Assembly (NCBI RefSeq): GCF_009711165.2
Contig: NZ_WMID02000004.1
Span: forward strand, 62,001 to 126,000
DNA from: Flavobacterium sp. MC2016-06
GTDB lineage: Bacteria > Bacteroidota > Bacteroidia > Flavobacteriales > Flavobacteriaceae
Length of the DNA stretch: 64,000 nt
Direction of reading: 5' to 3'
Of this stretch, positions 33,242-41,826 are shown piece by piece (position 1 is the stretch's first letter; the number at the start of each line of letters is the position of its first letter). The notes below the pieces were generated by a model, which made no database searches, had not been told where the DNA came from, and saw nothing but the letters and a program-made list of their open reading frames with translations. The translations under genes were made by a program, and so were the position numbers.

Positions 33242-34597
33242 ATGAAAACACATTTCATCGCTATAGGCGGAAGTGCTATGCACAATTTAGCATTAGCATT
33301 GCATAATAAAGGATATCAGGTTACAGGAAGCGACGACGCGATCTTTGAACCTTCTAAGTCAAGATTAGAAAAAAAAGGAATTCTTCCTGCTGAATTAGGC
33401 TGGTTTCCTGAAAAAATTACAGCAGATCTTGATGCGATTATTTTAGGAATGCACGCTAAAGCAGATAATCCAGAATTACTAAAAGCACAAGAATTAGGTT
33501 TGACAATATACTCGTATCCAGAATTTTTATATGAGCAATCTAAAAATAAAACACGTGTTGTAATTGGCGGTTCGCACGGTAAAACTACCATCACTTCGAT
33601 GATTCTGCACGTAATGCATTACCATAATATTGCAGTTGATTATATGGTTGGCGCACAATTGGAAGGTTTTGATACTATGGTACATCTTACAGAAGAGAAT
33701 GATTTTATTGTTCTAGAAGGTGACGAATATTTATCTTCTCCAATTGATAGAAGACCAAAATTTCATTTATACCAACCCAATATTGCTTTGATTTCTGGAA
33801 TTGCGTGGGATCATATTAATGTTTTTCCAACGTATGAAAATTACGTAGAACAATTTGAAATTTTTATTGGAAAAATTACTAATGGTGGTATTTTGGTTTA
33901 CAACGAAAATGATTCAGAAGTAAAACGCGTTGCCGAAGCAGCAACAAATCCAATTCGTAAATTAGCCTATCATACTCCAGAATATTCGGTTAGCGATGGC
34001 GTTACTTTGTTGAAAACTCCAGAAGGTGACATGCCAATTGAGGTTTTTGGCGCGCACAACTTAAACAATCTTGCCGGAGCTAAATGGATCTGTCAGAATA
34101 TGGGTGTCGATGAAGCTGATTTTTATGAAGCGATTGCAAGTTTTAAAGGAGCTTCTAAGCGACTTGAAAAAATTGCAGAAGGAAAAGGAAAAGTTGCCTA
34201 CAAAGATTTTGCACATTCGCCAAGTAAAGTTGCAGCAACTACAAAAGCGGTAAAAGAACAATATCCTAATAGGACTTTGGTTGCGTGTTTAGAATTGCAT
34301 ACATACAGCAGCTTAAATGCCGAATTCTTAAAAGAATATGAAGGAGCTCTAGAATATGCAGATGTTGCTGTTGTTTTTTATTCGCCAGATGCTGTAAAAA
34401 TAAAACAGCTTGAAGAAGTTACTTACGAGCAAATTGCAAGCTCTTTTAATAGAAAAGATTTAATTATTTATACCAACCCAACTGAATTTAAAGAATATCT
34501 ATTTAATTTAAATCTCGAAAATTCTGCTTTACTTTTAATGAGTTCTGGGAATTACGGAGGATTGAATTTTGATGAAGTTAAAACTTTAATTGAGTAG
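33242..34597 (+). CDS. mpl: UDP-MurNAc:L-Ala-gamma-D-Glu-meso-DAP ligase Mpl
   Basis: A 451-residue Mur ligase that reattaches the recycled murein tripeptide to UDP-MurNAc. The N-terminal Rossmann domain begins THFIAIGGSAMHNLALAL, and the ATP loop is GGSHGKTTITSM (109-120). EGDEYLSSPIDRRPKF and AWDHINVFPTYENYV are further Mur-ligase motifs. The C-terminal domain has KDFAHSPSKVAATTKAV, close to the Mpl rather than MurC pattern. Length is typical. It implies meso-DAP peptidoglycan and a recycling pathway. It is cytoplasmic and probably monocistronic. Confidence 0.92.
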   Translation: MKTHFIAIGGSAMHNLALALHNKGYQVTGSDDAIFEPSKSRLEKKGILPAELGWFPEKITADLDAIILGMHAKADNPELLKAQELGLTIYSYPEFLYEQSKNKTRVVIGGSHGKTTITSMILHVMHYHNIAVDYMVGAQLEGFDTMVHLTEENDFIVLEGDEYLSSPIDRRPKFHLYQPNIALISGIAWDHINVFPTYENYVEQFEIFIGKITNGGILVYNENDSEVKRVAEAATNPIRKLAYHTPEYSVSDGVTLLKTPEGDMPIEVFGAHNLNNLAGAKWICQNMGVDEADFYEAIASFKGASKRLEKIAEGKGKVAYKDFAHSPSKVAATTKAVKEQYPNRTLVACLELHTYSSLNAEFLKEYEGALEYADVAVVFYSPDAVKIKQLEEVTYEQIASSFNRKDLIIYTNPTEFKEYLFNLNLENSALLLMSSGNYGGLNFDEVKTLIE

Positions 34598-34743
34598 AGA
34601 ATTTGTCAATGTAAGAATTAGAAAATGTGCCAATTGCTTTTGCAGCTGGCACATTTTTTTGAAATTGATTTTTTGAAATTGATTTTTATTTTGAGTGAAT
34701 TTTCTTCTTTTTTGTGTAGTTTAGCAAAATAAGTTATTTATAT

Positions 34744-35205
34744 ATGAATATACAGATTGAAGTTGTGAAAACAACTAGCGAGAACCCTGATTTTATACTT
34801 TTAATAAAAACCTTTGATGCTTATTTATGGGATCGTTATCCAGAGTTAAAAAAGGATTATTGGGGTAATAATTTAATTGAGTTTAACGAAAATGTTTTTA
34901 TTGTTTATTTAGACAAAAAAGCTGTTGCCTGCGGTTGTTTCAAAAAATATGACAAAGAATCAGTTGAATTAAAGAGAATGTTTGTTTCACCAGATGCGAG
35001 AGGTTTAGGTTTGGCTCAATTAGTAATAAAAGAATTAGAAACGGAAGCAAAAAAGCAAGGTTTTAAGACGTTGATTTTAGAAACTTTATACAAACAAATT
35101 GAAGCTATTAATTTGTATCAAAAAGTAGGTTTTGAAATCGTTGATAATTATGAGCCTTATATTGGTCTGTCTAATAGTGTTTGTATGAGTAAATCTATTA
35201 TTTAA
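34744..35205 (+). CDS. GNAT-family N-acetyltransferase
   Basis: A 153-residue acetyltransferase with the GNAT fold. Strand-turn NVFIVYLDKKAVACGCFKKY is followed by motif A VELKRMFVSPDARGLGLAQLVIKELE, where RGLGLA is the acetyl-CoA pyrophosphate loop. TLILETLYKQIEAINLYQKVGFEIV is the C-terminal motif B. The acceptor substrate is unknown. It is the first of four closely spaced genes (12 bp to radC). Confidence 0.85.
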   Translation: MNIQIEVVKTTSENPDFILLIKTFDAYLWDRYPELKKDYWGNNLIEFNENVFIVYLDKKAVACGCFKKYDKESVELKRMFVSPDARGLGLAQLVIKELETEAKKQGFKTLILETLYKQIEAINLYQKVGFEIVDNYEPYIGLSNSVCMSKSII

Positions 35206-35217
35206 TTTCTTGAAATA

Positions 35218-35907
35218 ATGGAAACAAAACATTTCCCTATTACAAATTGGTCAGAAGATGATAGACCAAGGGAGAAATTAATACAAAAAGGCAAAGAAGC
35301 CTTAAGTGATGCTGAACTAATTGCAATTTTGATTGGTTCTGGAAGTCGAAACGAATCTGCAGTTGCTTTAAGTAAACGTATTGTTGTTAGTGCTGGAAAT
35401 TTAAACTCTTTAGGAAAAATGTCTATTGCTCAATTAATTCAATTTAAAGGAATAGGGGAGGCAAAAGCCATAAGTATTATCGCAGCTTTAGAATTAGGAC
35501 GACGACGCAGGGCTGAAGATGTTGTAGAGCTGGTGAAGATAACTTCTAGTAAAATGGTTTTCATAATTATGCAGCCCATTATTGGAGAGCTAGCACATGA
35601 AGAATTTTGGGTGCTTTTTCTTAATAATTCTAGAAAAGTAATTTCTAAATCCCAATTAAGTAAAGGTGGAATTTCTGGAACTGTAGTAGATGTTCGTTTA
35701 GTTTTTAAATTAGCATTAGAAAGTGGTGCTACAGGCTTGATTTTGTGTCATAATCACCCTTCTGGAGGTTTAGAACCCAGCGAAGCTGATCTGCAAATTA
35801 CACAGAAATTAAAATTGGCAGGAGAAAGTTTAGATGTTAAAGTTTTGGACCATTTGATTATTACTGAAACAAAATATTATAGTTTTGTAGATGAAGGAAC
35901 TTTTTAA
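35218..35907 (+). CDS. radC: RadC-family JAB/MPN domain protein
   Basis: A 229-residue RadC-like protein. The N-terminal helix-hairpin-helix region includes KGIGEAKAISIIAALELGRRR (about 77-97). The C-terminal JAMM metal site is H178-N-H180-P-S-G ... S188-E-A-D191. The name comes from a supposed repair role that was later withdrawn; the JAMM site suggests a metal-dependent hydrolase, but the activity is not established. Full length, so it is the chromosomal form rather than the short island-associated form. It lies between the GNAT gene and yjjG, with a 3-bp gap to the latter. Confidence 0.92.
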   Translation: METKHFPITNWSEDDRPREKLIQKGKEALSDAELIAILIGSGSRNESAVALSKRIVVSAGNLNSLGKMSIAQLIQFKGIGEAKAISIIAALELGRRRRAEDVVELVKITSSKMVFIIMQPIIGELAHEEFWVLFLNNSRKVISKSQLSKGGISGTVVDVRLVFKLALESGATGLILCHNHPSGGLEPSEADLQITQKLKLAGESLDVKVLDHLIITETKYYSFVDEGTF

Positions 35908-35910
35908 TCT

Positions 35911-36597
35911 ATGAATACCAATATTACCGACATTTTTTTTGACTTAGATCATACGCTTTGGGATTTTGACAAAAATTCTGAAATGGCTTTTGATCGTATT
36001 TTTAAAGAAAAGTATACCGATGTAAAAACACAGGATTTTATTGAAAAATATATTCCGATAAATCAAGAATGCTGGCGATTATATCAAAATGATAAAATCA
36101 CGCATATCGAATTACGCTACAATAGATTGAAGTTTTCATTTGATGCTTTAAATTATTCTATTTCTGACGAAAACATTAATGAAATTGCAAATGATTACAT
36201 TGAGTTTTTAACAGATAATAATTATCTTTTTGATGGTGCAATAGAAGTACTCGATTATTTAAAGCCGAAGTATAAACTGCATATTATTACCAATGGATTT
36301 GCTCATGTTCAAGAAAAAAAGATTAACAATGCTGCATTAGGCGGTTATTTTAACACGATTACAAATTCAGAATTAGCAGGTGTAAAAAAGCCAAATAGTA
36401 TTATCTTTGATTATGCTCTCAATTTAGCACAGGCTTCTAAAGAGAATAGTATTATGATCGGTGATGATCTCGATGCAGACGTCAATGGCGCTCTAAACGC
36501 TGGTATAGATGCTATTTTTTTTAATGATAAAAAAATTGAAGCACCAATACATTTCAAACAAATAAACCATTTATTAGAACTTAAAAAATATTTATAA
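35911..36597 (+). CDS. yjjG: HAD-family noncanonical pyrimidine nucleotidase, YjjG type
   Basis: A 228-residue haloacid-dehalogenase phosphatase. Motif I is FFDLDHTLWDF (D11 nucleophile, D13 acid), motif II KLHIITNGF, motif III the Lys in GVKKPNSIIFDYAL, and motif IV MIGDDLDADVNGALNAG. The WDFD sequence after motif I and a helical cap of about 90 residues fit YjjG, which dephosphorylates noncanonical pyrimidine nucleotides. It is cytoplasmic. It is separated by 3 bp from radC and 2 bp from the next gene, so these are one operon. Confidence 0.85.
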   Translation: MNTNITDIFFDLDHTLWDFDKNSEMAFDRIFKEKYTDVKTQDFIEKYIPINQECWRLYQNDKITHIELRYNRLKFSFDALNYSISDENINEIANDYIEFLTDNNYLFDGAIEVLDYLKPKYKLHIITNGFAHVQEKKINNAALGGYFNTITNSELAGVKKPNSIIFDYALNLAQASKENSIMIGDDLDADVNGALNAGIDAIFFNDKKIEAPIHFKQINHLLELKKYL

Positions 36598-36599
36598 TT

Positions 36600-37337
36600 A
36601 TGAGAATTAAATTTTTACTGGTTGCACTTCTTTGTTCAGTTATTGGATTTTCGCAATCTATTAACGATTTTAAAGCGGTTATAGTGCCGTTAAAATACGA
36701 TTTCATTAAAACAGAAAATCAATATCGATTATCAACATTAACTAAATCTGACTTGGTAAAAGCTGGTTTTACTGCTTATTATGCTAACGAACAGCTTCCT
36801 CCAGAACTTATTGATCGTTGTGAATTACTTTATATAGATGTAAAAAAAGATAACGGATTCTTGATTACAAAACTGTTTGTAGAACTTAAAGATTGTTTTG
36901 GTAAAGTAGTTTATACTTCTGAAATGGGAAAAAGTAAAGAAAAGGAATATGATGCAGCATATAGAGAAGCTTTAGATGGTGCGTTTAAGTCTGTTAATGA
37001 TTTACATTATGTATATAGTGGAAAATCTCCTAATGTTGGAACAAAATTTTCAACTGCAGCAACAACTGCAGCGGTTACAACAACAGTTGTAAGTACTCCG
37101 GTAGCAGATGTTTCTGATCCTAATTTATTGTTTGCACAACCAACAGAAAATGGGTATCAATTGATTGATAAAACACCAAAAGTGGTTATGAAGTTGTTAA
37201 AAACATCTCGACCAGATTCTTTTATAGCGATCAAAGAAGGTGTGCAGGGAACTTTAAATGCAAAAGACAATCAATGGTTTTTTGAATATTACCAAAATGA
37301 CAAATTAGTTTCTGAAAAAGTTTCAGTTAAATTCTAA
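36600..37337 (+). CDS. Hypothetical secreted protein
   Basis: A 245-residue protein with signal peptide MRIKFLLVALLCSVIGFSQS. The N-terminal half resembles a small alpha/beta domain (FKAVIVPLKYDFIKTENQYR, CELLYIDVKKDNGFLITKLFVELKDCFGKVVY). A Thr/Ala/Val-rich linker (about 148-170) then leads to a short beta domain (YQLIDKTPKVVMKLLKTSRPDSFIAIKEG) ending in KVSVKF. I recognise no family outside flavobacteria. It is the last gene of the GNAT-radC-yjjG cluster and convergent with rarA, 15 bp between stops. Function is unknown. Confidence 0.78.
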   Translation: MRIKFLLVALLCSVIGFSQSINDFKAVIVPLKYDFIKTENQYRLSTLTKSDLVKAGFTAYYANEQLPPELIDRCELLYIDVKKDNGFLITKLFVELKDCFGKVVYTSEMGKSKEKEYDAAYREALDGAFKSVNDLHYVYSGKSPNVGTKFSTAATTAAVTTTVVSTPVADVSDPNLLFAQPTENGYQLIDKTPKVVMKLLKTSRPDSFIAIKEGVQGTLNAKDNQWFFEYYQNDKLVSEKVSVKF

Positions 37338-37352
37338 AAATAAAATAGGGTT

Positions 37353-38630
37353 TTAGTAACCATATTTATCTTTCCAACGGTTCTTTAAAAATTCACGGTT
37401 GCTATTCTCTCTAGAATTGCTTCCTGGATTGTAAAGAACCGTTTCTTTTATAGCATCAGGTAGGAATTCTTGTTCTGCAAAGTTATTGGCATAATCGTGT
37501 GAATACTTATACTCGTCGCCATAACCTAATTCTTTCATAAGCTTTGTAGGTGCGTTTCTTAAATGAATTGGAACTGGTAAATCGCCAGTTTGTTTTACCA
37601 ATTGCTGTGCGTTTCCAATTGCCATATACGATGCGTTGCTTTTTGGAGAAGTGGCCAAATAAATAGCGCACTGGCTCAATATAATTCTGCTCTCTGGATA
37701 ACCAATTGTAGTTACAGCTTGAAAAGTATTATTGGCCATAATAAATGCTGTTGGGTTCGCATTTCCTATGTCTTCACTCGATAGAATAAGCATTCTTCTG
37801 GCAATAAACTTTACATCTTCTCCGCCTTCAATCATTCTTGCCAGCCAATAAACTGCTCCGTTTGGATCGCTTCCGCGAATAGATTTTATAAAAGCCGAAA
37901 CGATATCATAATGCTGTTCGCCACTTTTGTCATACAAAACAGTGTTTTGCTGTACGAGCTCAAAAACTCTATCATTGGTAATGATGATTTCTTCATCTGC
38001 AGAAGCATTCACAACAAGTTCAAAAATATTTAAAAGCTTTCTTCCGTCACCGCCAGAAAGTCTCAGTAAAGCTTCTGTTTCTTTTAAAACAATATTTTTT
38101 GAAGCTAGATCTGTATCGGTTTTCATTGCGCGATGCAATAAAGCTTCTAAGTCTGATTTAGTAAAAGCATTTAGAATATAAACTTGACAACGTGACAGTA
38201 AAGCTGGAATAACTTCAAAACTTGGATTTTCTGTTGTTGCTCCAATTAATGTAATCCAGCCTTTTTCAACCGCTGCCAAAAGAGAATCTTGCTGCGATTT
38301 ACTAAATCTATGAATCTCATCAATAAACAGAATTGGGTTTTTGGCCGTAAATAAGCCACCGCTTTGTTTTGCTTTGTCAATAACATCTCTGATATCTTTA
38401 ACACCCGAATTTATGGCGCTCAATATATAAAAAGGACGTTTTGATTCTTGTGCTATAATTTGTGCTAAGGTTGTTTTTCCTGTTCCTGGTGGTCCCCAAA
38501 ATATTAATGACGGAATAATTCCTTTCGAAATTTGCTGCGTCAAAGATCCATTTGGTCCAACCAAATGATTCTGACTAATGTAATCTTCTAATTTCTGTGG
38601 GCGAATTCGTTCGGCTAAAGGTGCATCCAT
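37353..38630 (-). CDS. rarA: Replication-associated recombination protein A (RarA/MgsA)
   Basis: A 425-residue AAA+ ATPase that acts at stalled replication forks. The N-terminus has [22 protein letters not shown]. The Walker A is G46-PPGTGKT-T54, Walker [20 protein letters not shown], and sensor 1 [11 protein letters not shown]. The C-terminal part contains [28 protein letters not shown] and [16 protein letters not shown], which are typical of the RarA/WRNIP1 tetramerisation region. Length and order are normal. It is transcribed alone and convergent with the preceding gene. Confidence 0.94.
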   Translation of the reverse strand: MDAPLAERIRPQKLEDYISQNHLVGPNGSLTQQISKGIIPSLIFWGPPGTGKTTLAQIIAQESKRPFYILSAINSGVKDIRDVIDKAKQSGGLFTAKNPILFIDEIHRFSKSQQDSLLAAVEKGWITLIGATTENPSFEVIPALLSRCQVYILNAFTKSDLEALLHRAMKTDTDLASKNIVLKETEALLRLSGGDGRKLLNIFELVVNASADEEIIITNDRVFELVQQNTVLYDKSGEQHYDIVSAFIKSIRGSDPNGAVYWLARMIEGGEDVKFIARRMLILSSEDIGNANPTAFIMANNTFQAVTTIGYPESRIILSQCAIYLATSPKSNASYMAIGNAQQLVKQTGDLPVPIHLRNAPTKLMKELGYGDEYKYSHDYANNFAEQEFLPDAIKETVLYNPGSNSRENSNREFLKNRWKDKYGY

Positions 38631-38801
38631 TTTGTAAAATTACTATTTTCAATTTTAATTTTATATTTTTTGAAACGAATTGCCTTTGTTCAACTGCATT
38701 TTGTTGCTTCTTGTAACAATTTCTGTTTAGCTGACAAATTATCAGTAAAATTTATTTGGATAGTTTTTTGATGAATTACTATCAAATCGATTAGTAGCTA
38801 T

Positions 38802-39569
38802 ATGAATGATAATAACTTTAAATTTTCGACTGCAGTAATTGGTCTTCCTTTGTTGTTTGTTCTTTTTTTATGGATAGTGTATTGGTGTCAAATACGGTTT
38901 GATTTTGATTTTTATCAAAACGGAATTTATCCTAGAGATTTTTCGGGTTTACAAGGTGTGTTATTTAGTCCCTTTATTCATGAAAATTTGGAACATTTGT
39001 ATAACAATTCAATTCCGCTTTTGGTTTTACTAGCTGCGTTGCAATTTTTCTATCCCAAGCAGACTTTAGGTGTTATTTGTTATGGTATTCTCTTTTCAGG
39101 TTTTATTACTTGGGTTATTGGCCGTTCTAATTATCATATTGGTGCCAGCGGTTTAATCTATGTTTTAGTTAGCTTTATTTTCTTCAAAGGAATTCAAACC
39201 CGCTATTATCGCTTAGTAGCTCTTTCTTTGTCTGTAATATTGCTGTATGGAGGTATGATTTGGTATGTTTTTCCAGATGTCGATCAATCCATTTCATGGG
39301 AAGGACATTTGGCTGGATTTATTACTGGATTTGGTTTGTCATTATTTTATAAAACCCCAGAATATACAAAAACTATATTTTACGATTGGCAGAAGCCTGA
39401 GTTCAATCCCGAAGAAGATCCGTTTATGAAGCATTTTGATGAAAACGGTAATTTTGTTAATACAGAAATTCCAGAAGAAGATCCGGAAACTATTTTAAAT
39501 TATTTTAACTCCGATGTTTTAGTTCATTATACCATCAGAAAAAATGATGATTTAAATGAGACCTCATAA
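38802..39569 (+). CDS. Rhomboid-family intramembrane serine protease
   Basis: A 255-residue membrane protease with about six transmembrane segments. The catalytic pair is Ser116 in HIGASGLIYVL (GxSG motif) and His169 in WEGHLAGFITGF. HENLEHLYNNSIPL in the second segment supplies the His and Asn of the oxyanion region. After the last segment the protein has an acidic cytoplasmic tail of about 70 residues (EFNPEEDPFMKHFDENGNF), longer than in the minimal family. Rhomboids cleave single-pass membrane proteins; the substrate here is unknown. Confidence 0.9.
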   Translation: MNDNNFKFSTAVIGLPLLFVLFLWIVYWCQIRFDFDFYQNGIYPRDFSGLQGVLFSPFIHENLEHLYNNSIPLLVLLAALQFFYPKQTLGVICYGILFSGFITWVIGRSNYHIGASGLIYVLVSFIFFKGIQTRYYRLVALSLSVILLYGGMIWYVFPDVDQSISWEGHLAGFITGFGLSLFYKTPEYTKTIFYDWQKPEFNPEEDPFMKHFDENGNFVNTEIPEEDPETILNYFNSDVLVHYTIRKNDDLNETS

Positions 39570-39585
39570 TTTTAATAGGTTGATA

Positions 39586-39612
39586 TTTGCGTTTATAAAA
39601 TCTGTATTTTTG
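39586..39612 (+). promoter_or_regulatory. Possible promoter for the gene at 39644
   Basis: TATTTTTG (39605-39612) fits the -7 box. TTTG at 39586-39589 gives a 15-nt spacer, and TTG at 39580-39582 a 22-nt spacer; both lie near the edge of the usual 17-23 range. The leader would be about 27 nt. Confidence 0.4.
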
Positions 39613-39643
39613 TTATAATGATTTAATTTCTAAATGTTTAATT

Positions 39644-40141
39644 ATGAAAAGTGTAATCCTTGTAATTCTTTCGGTTTTAGTTTCACCGTTGCTTTTTGCA
39701 CAATGTGAAATTCATAATAAGGTGCAGGCAGATGGATCTATGTTGTATTTTTTAGAGCCGGCAACTTTTTATACTACAAAATTAAAATCATTAAAAATTG
39801 GAATTATTACCGATAAAGAAAACTATTTTATTGCTTTACAGCCATCTCCTTTTCCATCTAAAGAAGTTGGAAAAAAAATCAAAGAAGATTTAGTTATAGA
39901 ATTAGCAGATGCTAATAAATATAAATTGGAGCATTTTGATACGCGCTATATAAAGCACGATTCTGTTATGCAGGTTTTATATCTGATTGATAAAAAGGAT
40001 TTAAAAGCTTTTTCCGGTTTTGAAGCCGTTTCTGCCGATATAAATATGGAGGGAACAGAATTTATTAGGAACTATGCTTTTAAACTTCATAAAAAAGCAA
40101 TAATGCAGCAATTAAATTGTTTCTTGAAAAAAGAAGAATAA
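39644..40141 (+). CDS. Hypothetical secreted protein
   Basis: A 165-residue protein with signal peptide MKSVILVILSVLVSPLLFAQ and a mature start CEIHNKVQADGSMLYF. The fold looks mixed alpha/beta (KLKSLKIGIITDKENYFIAL, KKIKEDLVIELADANKY, KDLKAFSGFEAVSADINM). No domain is recognised. The stop codon abuts, without any gap, the stop codon of the convergent DUF2490 gene at 40142. Function is unknown. Confidence 0.75.
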   Translation: MKSVILVILSVLVSPLLFAQCEIHNKVQADGSMLYFLEPATFYTTKLKSLKIGIITDKENYFIALQPSPFPSKEVGKKIKEDLVIELADANKYKLEHFDTRYIKHDSVMQVLYLIDKKDLKAFSGFEAVSADINMEGTEFIRNYAFKLHKKAIMQQLNCFLKKEE

Positions 40142-40951
40142 TTACTCTTCCTCTTTTATAGTGGCTGGATCAATTTTGTGTGATAGTTTTTTGCTGACAT
40201 TTTTATAAAGGTTATTGAATGTAATTGTCATAGATAAAGCATTTACAGTCTGATTTCCATTATTTCTTGGAAGGTACTCATTTGCATAAGTAATTTCAAG
40301 CTGAATATCATCACCAAATAAATAACCAGCACCAATGTTGAGTCTATTGCGGTCAAAGAAACTTTCTCCAGTTACTTTAGTGCCAGATTTAAAGAATATT
40401 TCATCTGAAGCTATAGCATAAATAACGCCTTTACGAAGTACTTTACTGTTTAAAGGTTGTAAGTATTTAATTTGTTGTCTATACCGTAATACATTTTCAT
40501 AGTCTTGATCTTCGTTTCTAATGTGTCGTAATTCTAAGCGCGATCTCGTACTTAAGCTATATCCTGTTTTATGAAAATAATAAGTTCCTTGCAAAGCAAA
40601 TCTCCATTCCGGCGATTTAAACTGTCCAATTTCTGGAACATCTTTATTATCGTAATAGGCTGCAAAAGCTGATGTTTTCCATCTTGGAGTTAAGTAATAA
40701 TTTCCCCAGAGTCTAAAAGATCTTTGAACGTTATTTTCGAATGGATTTGAAGATGATTCTGTACCACTATATGAATTTGCTAAGTCTAATTCTGTAGACC
40801 ATTTTTCGTTTAATGTACGAGTAAATTGAATTTCATTCCAAGATTGATTGTAAGTGGTATTTTGTCCATAACAGAAACTCGAAAGCACTGTTATGGATAC
40901 TAGAGTGAGGATTCTTTTTATTGATAAGTTTATACGTGAATAAGGATGCAT
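40142..40951 (-). CDS. DUF2490 outer-membrane beta-barrel protein
   Basis: A 269-residue protein whose signal peptide ends in CYGQ (ILTLVSITVLSSFCYGQ), possibly from an internal Met-lacking start with a basic N-region (MHPYSRINLSIKR). The mature part has alternating strands: NQSWNEIQFTRTLNEKWSTEL, RSFRLWGNYYLTPRWKTSAFA, WRFALQGTYYFHK, RSRLELRHIRNE and IQLEITYANEYLPR. The layout fits DUF2490, a barrel family with about ten to twelve strands. Unusually, about 20 charged residues (KKLSHKIDPATIKEEE) follow the final strand. Its role is unknown. Confidence 0.78.
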   Translation of the reverse strand: MHPYSRINLSIKRILTLVSITVLSSFCYGQNTTYNQSWNEIQFTRTLNEKWSTELDLANSYSGTESSSNPFENNVQRSFRLWGNYYLTPRWKTSAFAAYYDNKDVPEIGQFKSPEWRFALQGTYYFHKTGYSLSTRSRLELRHIRNEDQDYENVLRYRQQIKYLQPLNSKVLRKGVIYAIASDEIFFKSGTKVTGESFFDRNRLNIGAGYLFGDDIQLEITYANEYLPRNNGNQTVNALSMTITFNNLYKNVSKKLSHKIDPATIKEEE

Positions 40952-41004
40952 TCGATTTTAAATTACAATTATTCATTTATCAATCTCTTAAACTTCTAAA
41001 TATT

Positions 41005-41739
41005 TTAACTTCTTTGGCGTACAGTTTCGTATAAAAATGCTCCGCAGGCAACAGATACATTCAAAGATCCAATTGAGCCGAACATTGGCAATTTTGCTTT
41101 TTCATCTACAATTTTTAGAACCGAAGGATTAATTCCTCTGTCTTCAGATCCCATAATTATGGCTAAAGGTTCATTTAAAGCGATATCATAGATATTCTGT
41201 TCTGTTTTTTCTGTCGCAGCAACCGTTTTAATTCCTGATCCCTGCAGGTAAAATATAGCATCTTTAATATGTTCAACTTTACAAATTGGAACATTAAAAA
41301 CAGCACCCGCAGATGTTTTAACCGTGTCTCCATTTACTGGAGCAGAGCCTGCTTTTTGAACAATGATTCCATTAACACCAGTACATTCTGCAGTTCTAAT
41401 AATTGCTCCAAAATTTCTTGCATCAGAAATTTGATCTAATATTAAGAATAATGGTTTTGCGCCAGATTCAATAGTAGATTCAACTAAATGTTCTAAATCA
41501 ATAAAGCCAATAGGAGATATGGTTGCTACAGCACCTTGATGATTATTTGGAGTTAAGCGATTCAGCTTTTCTACAGGAACATAAGAGAAATTAATGTTGG
41601 CACGTTTCATTACCTTCATTAAATCTTTCATTAATTCTCCAGAAATTTCTTTCTGTATAAATACTTTATCTACTTCTTTACCAGCTTGAATTGCTTCAAT
41701 AATGGCTCTAATTCCAAATATTTGATGTTCTTTTTCCAT
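41005..41739 (-). CDS. rlmB: 23S rRNA (guanosine-2'-O-)-methyltransferase RlmB-like
   Basis: A 244-residue SpoU/TrmH-family methyltransferase. The N-terminal substrate-binding domain (HQIFGIRAIIEAIQAGKEV... VPVEKLNRLTPNNHQGAVATIS) is followed by the SPOUT knot: FLILDQISDARNFGAIIRTAE, LAIIMGSEDRGINPSVL and GSIGSLNVSVACGAFLYE. This order fits RlmB, which methylates G2251 in the peptidyl-transferase region. A TATATTTG box ends 4 nt before the ATG, so the mRNA may be leaderless. A terminator for the susCD pair lies between the two genes. Confidence 0.9.
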   Translation of the reverse strand: MEKEHQIFGIRAIIEAIQAGKEVDKVFIQKEISGELMKDLMKVMKRANINFSYVPVEKLNRLTPNNHQGAVATISPIGFIDLEHLVESTIESGAKPLFLILDQISDARNFGAIIRTAECTGVNGIIVQKAGSAPVNGDTVKTSAGAVFNVPICKVEHIKDAIFYLQGSGIKTVAATEKTEQNIYDIALNEPLAIIMGSEDRGINPSVLKIVDEKAKLPMFGSIGSLNVSVACGAFLYETVRQRS

Positions 41740-41743
41740 GGTA

Positions 41744-41751
41744 CAAATATA
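41744..41751 (-). promoter_or_regulatory. Possible -7 box for rlmB
   Basis: The minus strand reads TATATTTG, ending 4 nt before the ATG. The nearest TTTG upstream has a spacer of only 13 nt. The same 4-nt box-to-ATG distance is seen at 5416-5423 and 32475-32482. Confidence 0.35.
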
Positions 41752-41765
41752 GGTATAATGTTTAC

Positions 41766-41800
41766 AAAAAAAAACCGCTCTGAATTAACAGAGCGGTTTT
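41766..41800 (-). terminator. Terminator of the first susCD operon
   Basis: AAAACCGCTCTG (41771-41782) pairs with CAGAGCGGTTTT (41789-41800) across a 6-nt loop. The A-run to the left is a U-tract on the minus strand. It lies 27 bp after the susD stop. Confidence 0.9.
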
Positions 41801-41826
41801 AGTATTTGTTTTGTTGTAATTACAAA

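Noticed and set aside
35218..35907. RadC as a marker of a mobile island
   Set aside because: The gene is full length with the HhH region and sits in a housekeeping operon, without phage, integrase or restriction genes nearby.
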